Source: Allokutzneria sp. A3M-2-11 16 (GTDB lineage Bacteria; Actinomycetota; Actinomycetes; Mycobacteriales; Pseudonocardiaceae). From it: DNA of 64,000 bases. Positions 1 to 12,500 of the stretch are shown in pieces; within the stretch, counting starts at the first letter, position 1, and each line of letters opens with the position of its first letter. The notes below the pieces were generated by a model. The model ran no database searches, was not told where the DNA came from, and saw only the letters and a list, made by a program, of their open reading frames with translations. The stretch covers positions 1-64,000 of the forward strand of contig NZ_JANAVO010000009.1 of assembly GCF_024213555.1 (NCBI RefSeq), written 5' to 3'. The position numbers were made by a program, and so were the translations under genes.

Positions 1-1
1 A

Positions 2-68
2 CCCCACCCGCGGGCATCCCGAAACGAGGCAACGAACACCCCACGCGGGCATCTTGACATGAGGCAAC
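2..68. repeat. Imperfect direct repeat (two ~30-base copies)
   Basis: Copy one spans about 2-33 and copy two 39-68. Both share CCCCAC, then GCGGGCATC, then GAGGCAAC at the end, with small differences between. The rest of 1-207 holds no gene that I can support; it is the upstream region of the DUF222 gene, and the repeat may continue beyond the window edge. Confidence 0.55.
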
Positions 69-195
69 AGGGCCGACGGTTTCGTTGGCGGCTTTCTGTT
101 GCTGGGGCTTGCTTTTCGCTGTTCGTCGTTAGTGAAACCATTGGCACGTCTGGGAAGTTCACTCTGTAGAGCCATGATCACCTATCCTGACCAGC

Positions 196-207
196 TAAAA
201 TAGAGAC
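196..207 (+). promoter_or_regulatory. -10 box TAAAAT, leaderless promoter
   Basis: TAAAAT occupies 196-201, followed by exactly six bases and then the ATG at 208. No Shine-Dalgarno sequence lies before the start. Transcription would begin at or next to the A of the start codon. No convincing -35 hexamer is visible. The same spacing recurs at several other genes in this window. Confidence 0.55.
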
Positions 208-1332
208 ATGCCCCCTGTCGACATCGAAGACCAAATCCTCGACTCCTACATCGGGATCGGCGCCGCGATCGCGAAATTCGACGAAATCGTGGCCGCCTTC
301 TTCCACCAACTCAGTCCGCATGATCAGCAGTACGCGGCCGACATCCTCATGCCCCTGCTGCGCGTCACGCAGGTGAAGGGCAACCGGTTGCTGGGTCGGG
401 CCCTTGACCTCGTCGCGCGCCCGGGTGTGCTGGAAGCCCTGGCGGATGGTCGGATTGATGAGGGCAAGGCGTTGATGATCGTCGACCAACTCAGCGTCCT
501 CTCGGCAGTCGACGCCACCACCGCCGAACCCGCCCTGATCACCCACGCCGCCGCCAACAACCACCCCGCCACCCAACGATATGCCAAGCGCTTCATCCAC
601 AAACTCGACGCCGAGGCCGCTCTGCGCCGACACCAGGAGAAGCGCAAGCAACGGTTGGTGGAGAAGTTCGTCCTGGATGACGGCATGTGCTCACTGCGTC
701 TGGTCATGTCCGCCGTTGACGCAGCGTTGGCCTTCGACCGCATCGACAGGATCGCCCGCGCCCTCCCGAAAGACGACCGCACCCTGGACCAGAAACGCGC
801 CGACGTAGCGACGGACCTGTTTCTGGGCAAGGAAACCGCTACACCGCAAGGCGAGGTGCGTGTCCACATCACCATGCCCCTCACCACAGCCCTCGGCCTC
901 ACCGACGACCCCGCTGAACTCGCCGGATACGGCCCCATCCCCGCCGAACTCGCACGCACCGCCGCCGCCAACGGTGTCTGGAAATGGATCAAGACCGACC
1001 CGATGACCGGGATGGCCGAACAGATCGGCAAGACCACCTACCGCCCCACCGCACAGATGCGCGAACTGCTCCAGGCGAGGTATCCCACCTGCACGGCTAT
1101 CGGCTGCAACCAGCCGTCGCACCGCTGCGACATCGACCACTGCTGTCCCTTCGACGGGACCAACACCACGATCGACAACCTCCGGCCGAAATGCCGCCAC
1201 CACCACCGCATGAAGCACGAATCCAACTGGACGTGCGAGAACCTGGACGACGGACGACACATGTGGACCACGCCCAGAGGCAAGACCTACGAAACCGAGA
1301 TCCAACCCATCGCCGAACCCGCACCCTTCTGA
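208..1332 (+). CDS. DUF222/HNH endonuclease family protein (copy 1)
   Basis: This 374-residue protein has an all-helical DUF222 region over roughly residues 1-270 and a C-terminal HNH nuclease domain. The HNH part shows a paired cysteine motif (CTAIGCNQPSHRCD), the central IDHCCPFDG segment, and a CRHHHRMKHE metal and catalytic cluster. Family members are predicted metal-dependent DNA endonucleases common in multiple copies in actinobacteria, and their biological role is not settled. It resembles the third copy in this window over its last two thirds, including LDDGMC, RIARALPKD.RTLDQKRADV and the ending IAEPAPF. Its stop codon ends at 1332 and the convergent PKS stop begins at 1333, so the two genes abut with no spacer. 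Translation probably starts on a leaderless mRNA. Confidence 0.9.
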   Translation: MPPVDIEDQILDSYIGIGAAIAKFDEIVAAFFHQLSPHDQQYAADILMPLLRVTQVKGNRLLGRALDLVARPGVLEALADGRIDEGKALMIVDQLSVLSAVDATTAEPALITHAAANNHPATQRYAKRFIHKLDAEAALRRHQEKRKQRLVEKFVLDDGMCSLRLVMSAVDAALAFDRIDRIARALPKDDRTLDQKRADVATDLFLGKETATPQGEVRVHITMPLTTALGLTDDPAELAGYGPIPAELARTAAANGVWKWIKTDPMTGMAEQIGKTTYRPTAQMRELLQARYPTCTAIGCNQPSHRCDIDHCCPFDGTNTTIDNLRPKCRHHHRMKHESNWTCENLDDGRHMWTTPRGKTYETEIQPIAEPAPF

Positions 1333-4300
1333 TCACCCAACGCCGGAACGCCCGCCGATCCAGTCGGAGATCACGTCGGCGGTTCGCTCAGCGTGCTCGG
1401 TGACCACGGTGAAGTGGTTGCCAGGAACGGCAATCGTGGTCTGCGGGCCGGGCCAGACAGCGCGCCACGCCACACCCTCCGCGACCAGGTCGGAGACCTC
1501 GGGCATGCACTCGGTCGCCTGCGCGAACAGGACGGGAGTGGACAACTCCCCCGGCCGCCAGTTGCGGAAGATCCGCAGGTAGCCGCCCATCGCGACGAGC
1601 TGCGGGCCGTCGACCGCCATGCTGTCGAAACCGGAGATCTGCCTGCCGTACATGGCGACGCGGAACCGGCGGTCGAGCTCCTGATCGGGTGCGAAAGTGT
1701 CGATCAACACCACGCCGAGCGCGGGGCGGCCGATGCGTTCGAGGTGTTCGGCGACCGCGTGCGCTGTCCAACCGCCCGATGAATGCGCGATCAGGAGCAG
1801 CCGGGCATCGCCGAACTGACGCTGTAGAGCGGACGCGTGATGCTCGGCGAGAGCAGACACGGTGGCAGGCAAGGGTTCTCCCGCGCGGTAGCCGGGCGAA
1901 TTCAACGCCCACACCTCATGTCGGCCGCGGAAGGCCGAGGCGAACCCGGCGAACTGCTGCGTGCCCACCGGCGGCACGAGGGACGGGACGCAGACGAGCT
2001 TGAGCGCGGTCGGGCCGGCGGCGAGGCGAACCGGCGGCGAAGCCAGGAACGTGGTGAAGCGTGGGGCGAACTGCGACATCCCCTCCAGCAACTCCACATA
2101 CTCATCGACGCGCCCGAGTTCGTGGGAGCGCCGGTACTGCGTCCGAATCGGATCTTCTTCAGACTCAGGGCGCTCAATGTGCTCGGCGAGCGCGGCGGGC
2201 GTAGGGTGGTCGAACACCATGGTGGCCGGGAGTTTCACACCCGTGGCACGGCTGAGCCGGTTGCGCAGCTCCACCCCCGTCATCGAGTCGAACCCGAGCT
2301 CGGCCAGCGGAGCCGCCGGGTCCACGGGGCCCCGATAACCGAGCACGTCCGCGATGTGGGTCTGCACCAACTCCAACGTGGTCGTGGGGTCTGGCTCACG
2401 CCGAACAGCGCCGAGCTTGGCCGCTACGACGAACGGGCGAGTTCCGGCGCACGCGGCGTCGAACAGCTCCAATGCTTCCACAGTGGACAGAGCGATGATG
2501 CCGTTGCGCGCCAACCGTGATCGCTCGACCTCGCCGAGGCGATCGGTCATTCCGCCTTCGCCGTCCCACATTCCCCACGCCACGGAGGTCGCCGCGAGTC
2601 CGGTCGCATGCCGGTGCTGGGCGAGGGCGTCCAGGTAGGTGTTGGCAGCGGCATAAGCGGCCTGACCCGCGCTGCCCGCGACTCCGGCGAAAGACGAGAA
2701 CAGCACGAATGCCGACAGGTCGCGATCCCGCGTCAGCTCATGCAGATTGCGGGCACCGTCGACCTTCGGCGCGAGCACGGCGGCGAGGCGGTCGGGTGTG
2801 ATCATCTCCAGGGCACCGTCATCCACGACACCCGCCGCGTGGACGACAGCGGTGAGGTCCGGAATCGCCTCCAGCACTGCGGACAGCGCCGCGCGATCAG
2901 CGACGTCACAAGCCACAGTGGACACACGAGTGCTCCCGAGATCAAGAGCCTCCGGTTCGGCCCGGCCGAGCAACACCACGTGGCGCACACCGTGGGCTTC
3001 GGCGAGGTGGCGGGCCACTGTGCGGCCGAGCTCGCCACCGCCTCCAGTGATCAGGACGGTGCTCTCCGCCTCCCACTTCGCCTCACCCTCGGGAGCTGCC
3101 CGGACCAGGCGCGGAGCCAGCAAGCGACCCGCTCTCAGCGCGACTTCCGGCTCAGTGGCCGTGAACGCGTGCGCCGGGATCTCGTCCGGCGCGCAATCGA
3201 TGTCCAGCAAAGCGAACCGGCCGGGGTGCTCAGCCATCGCCGAGCGCACCAAGCCCCGCACCGGCGCTGCCTCCAGGTTCGCGCCCTCGATGAGCACGAC
3301 GAGTCGCGAGCCAGACCACGATCGGAGCAGATCGAGCGCCTCGTAGACATCGCGGACCAAGCGCGTCTCCGGCAGTGCGCCTCCGCAGCCGTTAGGGACT
3401 TCCACCCAGTCCACTTGATACAGCGAGTCGGAACGCGGCCCAAGGGGGCGTAGCACCAGTCCATCCACAGTGGACACGGGGCGATTCGACATGTCGGTGA
3501 GCAACATCGAGACTGCACCGTCCGCAAAGGACAACCGCACCCGAGCTTCGGAGACTCCCTCCGCGTACAAGGACGCCCCACGCCACACGAACGGCAGACC
3601 AGCGACGTCAGAGGCGCCTTCGGCCAAGCTCATCGCATGCAGCGCCGCATCGGCCAGGGCGGGGTGCAACCGGTGGCCAGAGGGCGCGACAGAGACCTCA
3701 GCGAAGACCTCCGGCCCGCGTCGCCACACTGTCCGGAGGCCGCGGAACGTTGGACCGTAATGGAATCCCGCGTCAGCCAGCCGATCGTAGAAGCCGTCGA
3801 GCGACACCGGCTCAGCGCCCTCCGGCGGCCAGGTCGTCCACTCGACGGGCGGGGGTCCCGACATGGGCTCCAGGCGAGCGGTCGCATGCCGGACCCACCC
3901 CTGCTCACCGCGCGCCTCGACGACCAGTGAGTGCTCCGACGCCTCCACCCGCAGCTCCACCTCGCCGCTCTCCGGCAGCACGAGCGGGGATTCGAGGGTC
4001 ATCTCCGCCACCCGAATGCCCTTGCCAGCCTGGAAAGCCAAGTCGAGGAAGCCAGTGGCGGGGAACAACAAACGGTCGCCGACACGGTGATCGGCAAGCC
4101 ACGGATCGTGCTCGGGCGAGAGCGTCACCGACAACGAGGACCCGGGCCAGTACCGCTCGTGCTGGAAAGCGTAGGTCGGCAACGACGCCAGCCGCGCGCC
4201 CGGGAACAACGCGTCGAGCGAGATCGGGACCCCGTTCACGAAAAGCTCGGCCATGGCTCGGGCGAAGGTCACGTCCTCGGGCTGGTCCCGGCGCAGCACG

Positions 4301-6576
4301 GGGAGAAGCACGCCGTCCACGTCCGTCGAGCTGAGCACGTCGTCCGGCCCGAGCTCCAGGAAGACCGTCGCACCCTGGGCAACGAGCCGGGTCATCCCGT
4401 CGTGGAACCGCACCGTTCTCCGGACCTGGCGCACCCAGTACTCCGGACTGGCGATCTCTCCATCCACAGTGGACACGATGGGGGTGGACGGCTCGCGGTA
4501 GGTCAGGCCCGACACGACGGCGCAGAAGTCGGCCAGCATCGGCTCCATCAGCTCGGAGTGGAACGCATGACTGACGTTGAGCCGTTTCGTCCTGCGCCCA
4601 CGGGCACTCCACAGACGCTCCTGCGAGGCAATCACATCGGCAGTACCGGAGAGCACGACCGACGTCGGGCCGTTGACCGCCGCGATCGCGACGCCCTCGA
4701 CCTCGGATTCGCTGGCCCGCACGGCGAGCATGGCTCCCCCGACGGGAAGCCGCTGCATCAACCGGCCGCGCGCGGCGATCAGCTCGCACGCGTCGGCCAG
4801 CGAGAGCACACCGCCGACGTGCGCTGCCGCGACCTCGCCGACCGAGTGGCCGATCAGCTGACTCGGCCGCACGCCAAGGCTTTCGACGAGCCGGAACAGC
4901 GCGACTTCCACCGCGAAGATCGCGGGCTGCGCATAGCCGGTTTCGTTGATCACCGGGTCGTGCAGGACATCGTGCAGCGGACGATCAAGGTGCCGGTCGA
5001 GGTGCGCGGCAACCGCGTCGAACGCCTCCGCGAACCGCGGATACGCCTCGTACAGCCCCTGTCCCATCCCGATTCGCTGACTGCCCTGGCCGGAGAACAT
5101 GATCGCCAGGCCGGGTTCCCCGCGGGCCACTCCGGCGAGCACGTCGGCGCCCACGACCGCGGCCCGGTGCGGCATGCTCGCCCGCCTGCTCAAGGCAAGT
5201 CCGACGTCAGCGGGGTCCAGCCCGTCAGCCGCCGCGGTGATGCGCTCGATCTGCTGCCGGAGCGCGGTTTCGGTGCGGGCCGAGAACACCCAGGGAAGTG
5301 CGCGGGGCGGAGGCGTCGCGGGAGGCCGAGGCACGGACGGAGCCTGTTCGACGATCACATGCGCGTTCGTCCCGCTCACCCCGAACGAGGAGACCCCGGC
5401 CCGTCTCGGCCCCGGCCACGGCCTGGACTCGGTCAGCAGCCGCACATCTCCGACCGACCAGTCCACAGTGGACGCAGGATCGGTGACGTGCAGGGTGGCG
5501 GGCAGCGTGCCGTTGCGGATCGCCAGCACCGCCTTGATCACCCCGGCCAGGCCGGACACCGCCTGGGTGTGGCCAAGGACCGACTTCACCGATCCGAGCC
5601 ACAACGGTCGCCCTCGATCGCGGCCGTAGGTCGCCAGAAGCGCTTGCGCCTCGATGGGATCACCAAGGCGCGTGCCGGTCCCGTGCGCCTCCACGTGGTC
5701 CACTTCGGACGGACGAAGCCCGGCATCGGCCAGCGCAGCCATGATCACCCGCTGCTGCGAGGGCCCGTTGGGCGAGGTCAAACCATTCGAAGCGCCATCG
5801 GAGTTCATCGCGGAACCCCTGAGCACAGCCAAGATCTCGTGCCCGTTGCGCTCCGCGTCGGACAGGCGCTCCACGAGGAGCACGGCCACGCCCTCGGCGA
5901 AGTTCGTCCCGTCCGCCGAGTCGGAGAACGCCTTGCACCGGCCGTCCGCCGCGAGCCCGCCCTGCCTGTCGAACTCCTCGAACACCGTGGGCGTCAGCAA
6001 CACGGCCACTCCGGCGGCCAGCGCCAAGGAGCATTCCCCGTTGCGCAGAGCCTTGATCGCGAGGTGCAGCGCCACCAACGACGAGGAGCACGCCGTGTCG
6101 ACCGTGAGCGCCGGTCCCTCCAAACCGAACTGGTAGGCGATCCGACCGGACATCACGCTGCCGACGTCGGCGGTGGTCAAGTATCCTTTGGCCGCCTCCG
6201 TCACCAAGCCCGCGTAACCCTGGGAGGCCCCGCCGACGAACACGCCGGTTCGGCTTCCCTTCAACGAGTTCGGGTCGATGCCCGCTCGCTCGACGCACTC
6301 CCACGCGGTCTCCAACAGCAGGCGTTGCTGCGGGTCCATCGCCAGGGCCTCGCGCGGCGAGATCCCGAAGAACGCCGCGTCGAACCCCGCCACGTCATCG
6401 AGGAAGCCACCGACTCGGGGTGTGCTCGTGGAGCTGAGATCCCAACCGCGATCGGCCGGGAAACCCGTCATCGCGTCGGTCTCCCTGGACAGCAACTCCC
6501 ACAGGTCTTCCGGCCCGCGAACGCCTCCGGGCAGGCGGCAGCTCATCGCCACGATCGCGATGGGCTCGGTGGTCGC
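1333..6576 (-). other. PKS module 3: KS-AT-DH-KR-ACP-TE (terminal)
   Basis: KS about residues 3213-3622 has Cys3375. AT from about 3703 has GHSVGE (Ser3790) and the malonyl motif HAFH at 3882-3885. DH has His4042, but the first motif reads [10 protein letters not shown] with Asp where Gly is usual; the second catalytic Asp4188 in DAALH is present. KR from about 4383 has GGGGELG in place of GGTGALG, VDD at the LDD site (B-type) and Tyr4520. ACP carries Ser4643. TE from about 4738 has AHSSGG with Ser4811, Asp4838 and His4933, a complete triad although the usual GHSAGG is altered. Confidence 0.88.
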
Positions 6577-9500
6577 GGACAGCACTGGCTCCGGCGCGGG
6601 CACCGAGCCGACGAGGTGATCGGCGAGCGCGGCCGGAGACGGGTGGTCGAACACCACGGTGACGGGCAACCGGGTGCCGAGCGCCGTGCTCAGCCGGTCG
6701 CGGAGATCGACGGCGGTTACGGAGTCGAACCCGACTTCGCGGAACGCCCTGCCGGGCGGGATCTCCTCACTCGAAGCCAGCCCGAGCACAGTGGCCGCAT
6801 TGGCACGGACCAGCTCCAGGAGTTCGCTACGGGAGCGAGCGACCGGCTCCGCGGAGGGCTCCACATCGGTGAACTCTTCGAGGAAGGGTCGGTGCCTACC
6901 AGCCGAATAGCTGGGGACGAAGCGCTTCCAGTCCATGTCGGCCACGGACACCGTGACGTCGTCGTGCTCAACGGCCTGGCGCAGCGCGGTCAGCGCGAGG
7001 GAGGCGGGCATGGCGCGCATGCCGATCCGGCCCAGGTACCGCTTCGCCTGCTCGCCTGCCGCCATGCCTCCGCCAGCCCAGGCGCCCCACGCCACCGATG
7101 TCGCGGTCAGCCCGCGGGCTCGCCGGTTCTCCGCGAGCGCGTCGAGGTGGGCATTCGCCGCCGCGTAGGCAGCCTGGCCGGTACCACCCCAGACACCCGA
7201 GTTGGAGGAGAACAACACGAACGCGTCCAGCTCGCCCACCAACGAGTCGAGGTGCTTCGCCCCCAAGACTTTCGCCGCCAGCTGGCGCTCGAGGGCAGCA
7301 CTGTCCATTTCGGGCAGAAGAGTCGGCTCGATGACACCAGCGGCGTGGATCACCGTGGTCAGGTCCGGGATCGCCGCCAGCACCGCCGCGAGCGCATCCC
7401 GATCCGTGACGTCGCACCGCACCGCGGTGACGCCGTCGCGAGACAGCTCAGGAGAAGCGGAGCGGCTGAGCACCACGACCCGCGAAGCGCCCTCGCGAAG
7501 GGCCCATTCGGTGATCATCTGCCCGATCGCCCCGGTGCCACCGGTGATCAGCGTCGTACCGCGGAGCGTCCACGACCGCTTGGCTTTTCCGAGCGGGGCG
7601 CGCGCGAGCCGCCGGGCGTAGGTGGCGCTCGACCGCACCGCCACCTGGTCCTCAGCACCGGCAAGGGCCGCGAGCAGCCTGGCTCGGGCGCGCTCCCCCG
7701 TGTCTGCGGGCAGGTCGATCAGGCCGCCGTAGACCTCAACGCGTTCCAGGCCGAACACCCGGCCCAGCCCCCACAACTGCGCCTGCGTCGGCCGAACGTC
7801 CTGATCCGAGCGCCCGACCGAAACCGCACCGCAAGTGGCGATCCACAGCGGCGCGGTGACCACCGAGATCAGCTCGAGCGTCGAGGCGAGCCCCGTGTCT
7901 TCGTCCAACGCCAGCAACGACAGCACTCCGCTGTAGTCGCTCATCGCGCTGACCTCGGCGAGTGACACGACGACCGCCTGCTCGCCCAGCGCCTGCGCAG
8001 CGGCGTCGATCCACGGGTGGTTCACATCAGGAGCAACGACGAGCCATCGTCCAGAAGGTCGATCCTGCTTGCTCACCAACGGCTTCCACCGCACGCGATA
8101 GCGCCACGAGTCCACAACGGACTGTTCCTGGTGGATCACGCCCGAAGGCCGATAGCGGACGTGCTCGAACGGATACGGCGGCAGCTCGACCACGCGCGCG
8201 CCAGTGAACTCCGCGGACCAGTCGACGGCGACCCCGCTGACGAACGCTTCGGCGAGCGCCTTCGGGAATCGCGCGCCGTCATCGCGGCGCAGGGTGCTCA
8301 AAGTGACCGCGTCCGGCGCCACGACCTGCACGGATGACGTCAGCATCGGATGCGGTGAGGACTCGATGAAGACGTCGTGGCCGTCTCGGGCAAGCGAAGC
8401 GATGGCGTCGGCGAAGAGCACGGGCTGACGAAGATTGCGGTACCAGTACTCCGCGTCGAGCCGCGCTCCGTCGAGCACGTCACCGGTGACCGTGGAGTAG
8501 AACGGTAGTTCTCCCGCTGAATGCCGCAGATTCGCCAGCCCGGCAAGGAGTTCTTCGCGGACGCGCTCGGTCTGCCGCGAATGCCCGGCGACGTGCACGC
8601 CGGGAACGCGCTTGGCCCGGATGCCTTCGGCCTCGCACTCAGCGACCAGTCCGTCCACAGTGGATGGTTCACCGGAGACCGTGACCGAAGCGGGGTCGTT
8701 GATGGCGGCGATGTCGAGACGGCCTCCGATCCGGGCTTCGACTTCCGCGCGCGGCAAGCTAATCACCGCCATCGCACCGTGGCCGCTCAACCTCCGGTAG
8801 AGGCGCGAACGCAGCGCGACAAGACGAGCGGCCTCCGTGAGTGGCAGCACACCGGCCACACACGCCGCCGCGATCTCCCCCTGGCTGTGCCCCACCACGG
8901 CATCCGGACGGACTCCGTGGTCCCGCCAGAGCGCCGCGAGGCTGACCATGATTGAGAACAGCACCGGTTGGACGACGTCGACCCGATTGAGCTCGGCCCC
9001 GTCGTGCAGCACATCCAACAGCGACCACTCGACGTGCGGGCGCAGCGCCGCGTCGCACTCGGCGAGCAGGGAAGCGAAACGCGGCGAGCGCTCCAGCAAC
9101 TCCTTGGCCATGCCGGGGAACTGACCCCCCTGGCCGGGAAAAACGAAGACGATCTTGCCCGTAGCCGACGCGGCACCGCGCACCAACGCGGGATGCTCGC
9201 CCCCCTCGGCGAGCGCGTCGAGGGCGGAGCGCTCGAACACCACGGCCCGCTGCTCGAAGGCCCGCCGCCGCGTCAGCGTCAGACCGACGTCGGCACTCCG
9301 CAATCCATCCACAGTAGACAGACGGCTCGCCATTGCCCGCAATGCTTTCGGCGTGCGCGCACTCAGCGGCCACGGCACGTCCTCGGCCGCCGTCGCCGGG
9401 GCCGGAGGAGACGGCGCCTGCTCGATGATCACGTGCGCATTGGTCCCGCTGACGCCGAACGACGACACACCCGCCCGCTTCGGCCGTCCGCGCTCGGGCC

Positions 9501-12500
9501 ACTCCCGGGTCTCGGTCAGCAGGGCAACCGCGCCGGAGGACCAGTCGACCTGCGACGTCGGCTCGGTGACGTGCAAGGTGCTCGGCAGCTCGCCGTGCCG
9601 CAACGCGAGCACCGTCTTGATCACTCCGGCGATCCCGGCGGCGGCCTGGGTGTGACCGATGTTCGACTTCACCGAACCCAGCAGCACCGGCTGATCGCGG
9701 TCCTGGCCGTAGGTCGCGAGGATCGCCTGAGCCTCGATCGGGTCGCCCAGCGCGGTCCCGGTGCCGTGCGCTTCGACAACGTCCACATCGGACGGAGAGA
9801 GGCCGGCAGCCGACAGCGCCGCGCGAATGACTCGTTGCTGTGAAGGGCCGTTCGGCGCGGTGAGACCGTTGGAAGCGCCGTCCGAGTTCATCGCAGAGCC
9901 GCGCACCACGGCAAGCACGTCGTGTCCCAGCCTGCGCGCGTCGGACAGGCGCTCGATGACGACGACCCCGGCTCCTTCGGCGAAGCCGGTCCCATCGGCC
10001 CCGGAGGCGAACGCCTTGCAACGGCCGTCCGACGCGACTCCGCCCTGCCTGCCGAACTCGGTGAACACCGCCGGGTCCGACATGATCGTCACACCACCGG
10101 CCAAAGCCATCGAGCACTCACCGTCGCGCACTGACCGCGCGGCGAGGTGCAGGGCCACCAGCGAAGACGAGCAGGCCGTGTCGAGCGTGACGGCGGGACC
10201 TTCCAGCCCCATCGCGTAGGCGACCCGGCCGGAGATCACGCTGACCGTGCTCCCGGTGGCGATGAGCCCTTCCAGGTCCGCACTGTCCGAACTGGACATC
10301 AGCAGGCGCGTGTAGTCCTGGCCGCTCGTGCCCACGAAGACGCCCGTGCGTGATCCGCGCAGCGCGGCCACGTCGATCCCCGCTCGCTCCACCGCCTCCC
10401 AGCACAACTCCAGGAACACGCGCTGCTGAGGGTCCATCGCCAGCGCCTCGCGCGGCGAGATCCCGAAGAACGCGGCGTCGAAATCGTAAGCGCCATCGAG
10501 GAATCCGCCCGTCGCCGAGATCGCCCAGCCCCGGTCCGCGGGTGGCTCGGTGATCGCGTCGCCGCCGGAGCGCAGCAGGTCCCAGAACTCCCCCGGCGAG
10601 CTGACACCACCGGGGAAACGGCAGCTCATTCCGACGATCACGATCGGATCGCCGCTCTCCTCCGGGGTCACGACCTGCGGCGTCACCGTCTCCTGAGCCA
10701 GGTGCGCGGCCAGGGCGGCGGGCGTCGGGTAGTCGAACACCAGCGTCGCGGGCAGCCGCACTCCGGTCGCCGCGCTCAGCCGGTTGCGCAGCTCGACGGC
10801 GGTCAACGAGTCGAACCCGGCGTCGCTGAATGCCTGATCGACACCGATCGACGAGGGCGACGCGTGCCCGAGCACCGCGGCGGCGTGCGCGCGCACCAGG
10901 CTGAGCGGATCGTCAGACTGCTTGCGCACCAAGGCTTGTCGTGCACGCCGACGCATCGGCACGAGCATTGCCGCGCCCGTGGTCAGTGCGGCGTCGAACA
11001 GCTCAAGACCTTGCTGGACCGTCAACGGCTGGATGTCCGAGCCGCTGACACCGCTGCCCATGCCGGTTTCCCAGAGGCCCCAGGCGAGCGAAATCGCGGG
11101 GAGCCCGAGGGTCTGCCGGTGCCGGGCAAGGGCGTCCAGGGCGGCGTTCGCGGCAGCGTAGTTGGCCTGTCCCGCTCCCCCGACGATCCCGGCCGCCGAG
11201 GAGAACAGGACGAACTCGGCGAGCCCGTCCGTCAGTTCGTGGAGGTGCCACGCGGCGTCGACCTTGGCACGTAGGACTTCCGAGAGCCGCGACGGCGTCA
11301 ACGAGGTCACCACACCGTCGTCGAGCACGCCTGCGGTGTGAATCACCGTGGTGAGGTCCGGAATCTCGGCCAGTACCGCGGCGACCGCGTCCCGATCACT
11401 GACGTCGCACGCGACCACGCGTACCGAGGCACCGCCGATTTCCGGCGCTGTGCCACCGCTGCGGCTGAGCAGGACCAGTTTCCGCCTACCCTGCCGCTCC
11501 ACAAGATGCCGGGCGACGAGCGTGCCCAAGGCGCCCGTCCCGCCGGTGATCAAGACCGTGCCATCGGGGTCGACGGGCGCGGGCAGGGTAAGCACGATCT
11601 TGCCGATGTGCTTGGCGTCGCGCATGAATCGCAGTGCGTCGGCGGCTCGTCGCATGTCCCACGTGGTGATCGGCGACAGCACCAGCTCACCGCGCTCGAA
11701 CAGCTCGACGAGCTCCCGAAGCATCTCCCCGATGCGCGCGGGCCCCGCCGTCTCGAACAGATCGAACGGGAAGTAGCCGTCCGCCGGGGCTCGCAGGTCG
11801 GTCTTGCCCATCTCGACGAACCGCCCACCGGGGCGCAGCAACGAGAGCGAGGCGTCGACGAACTCACCGGCCAGCGCGCTCAGCACCACGTCGACCTGGG
11901 GAAACCGCTCTGCGAAGCCAAGATCGCGCGATGAGGCCAGCTGCGATGCGGGCAGGTCGACGACGTCCCACTTCGCCGGGCTCGCCGTGCCGTACACGGT
12001 GCAGCCGAGGTGGCGCGCGAGCTGCACCGCCGCCATCCCCACTCCACCAGCGGCGGCGTGCACGAGCACAGCCTCACCGGGCCGCACACTGGCGAGGTCG
12101 ACAAGGCCGTAGTACGCGGTGAGGAACGCCAACGGCATCGACGCGGCCTGCGTGAAGTCCCACCCGCGCGGAATCTTCACGAGCATGCGGTGATCAGCCA
12201 CAGCGGCAGGGCCGAACGACGCGGGCACGATCCCCATCACCCGGTCCCCCACCGCGAACCCGGTGACACCAGGGCCGAGCTCCACGATGGTTCCCGCCGC
12301 CTCGCTGCCGAGAACGGACTCACCGGGGTAGGCGCCCAGGGCCGTGAGCACGTCGCGGAAGTTGAGCCCCGCCGCACGGACCTCGATCCGCACCTCACCC
12401 GGCGCCAGCGACTTCGGCGCCACGTCCACAAAGGACACATCGTCCAGGGTGCCGCGCTCGGTGACGTCGACGCGCCATGCCGACCCGATCGGTCCCGAGT

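Noticed and set aside
3931-7965. A 1,344-codon open frame on the + strand inside the PKS gene, and similar long frames at 12010-14355 and 14356-16077.
   Set aside because: They are antisense to well-conserved PKS domains, have Arg/Gly/Pro-rich shadow composition and no recognisable family. High GC removes stop codons on the opposite strand.
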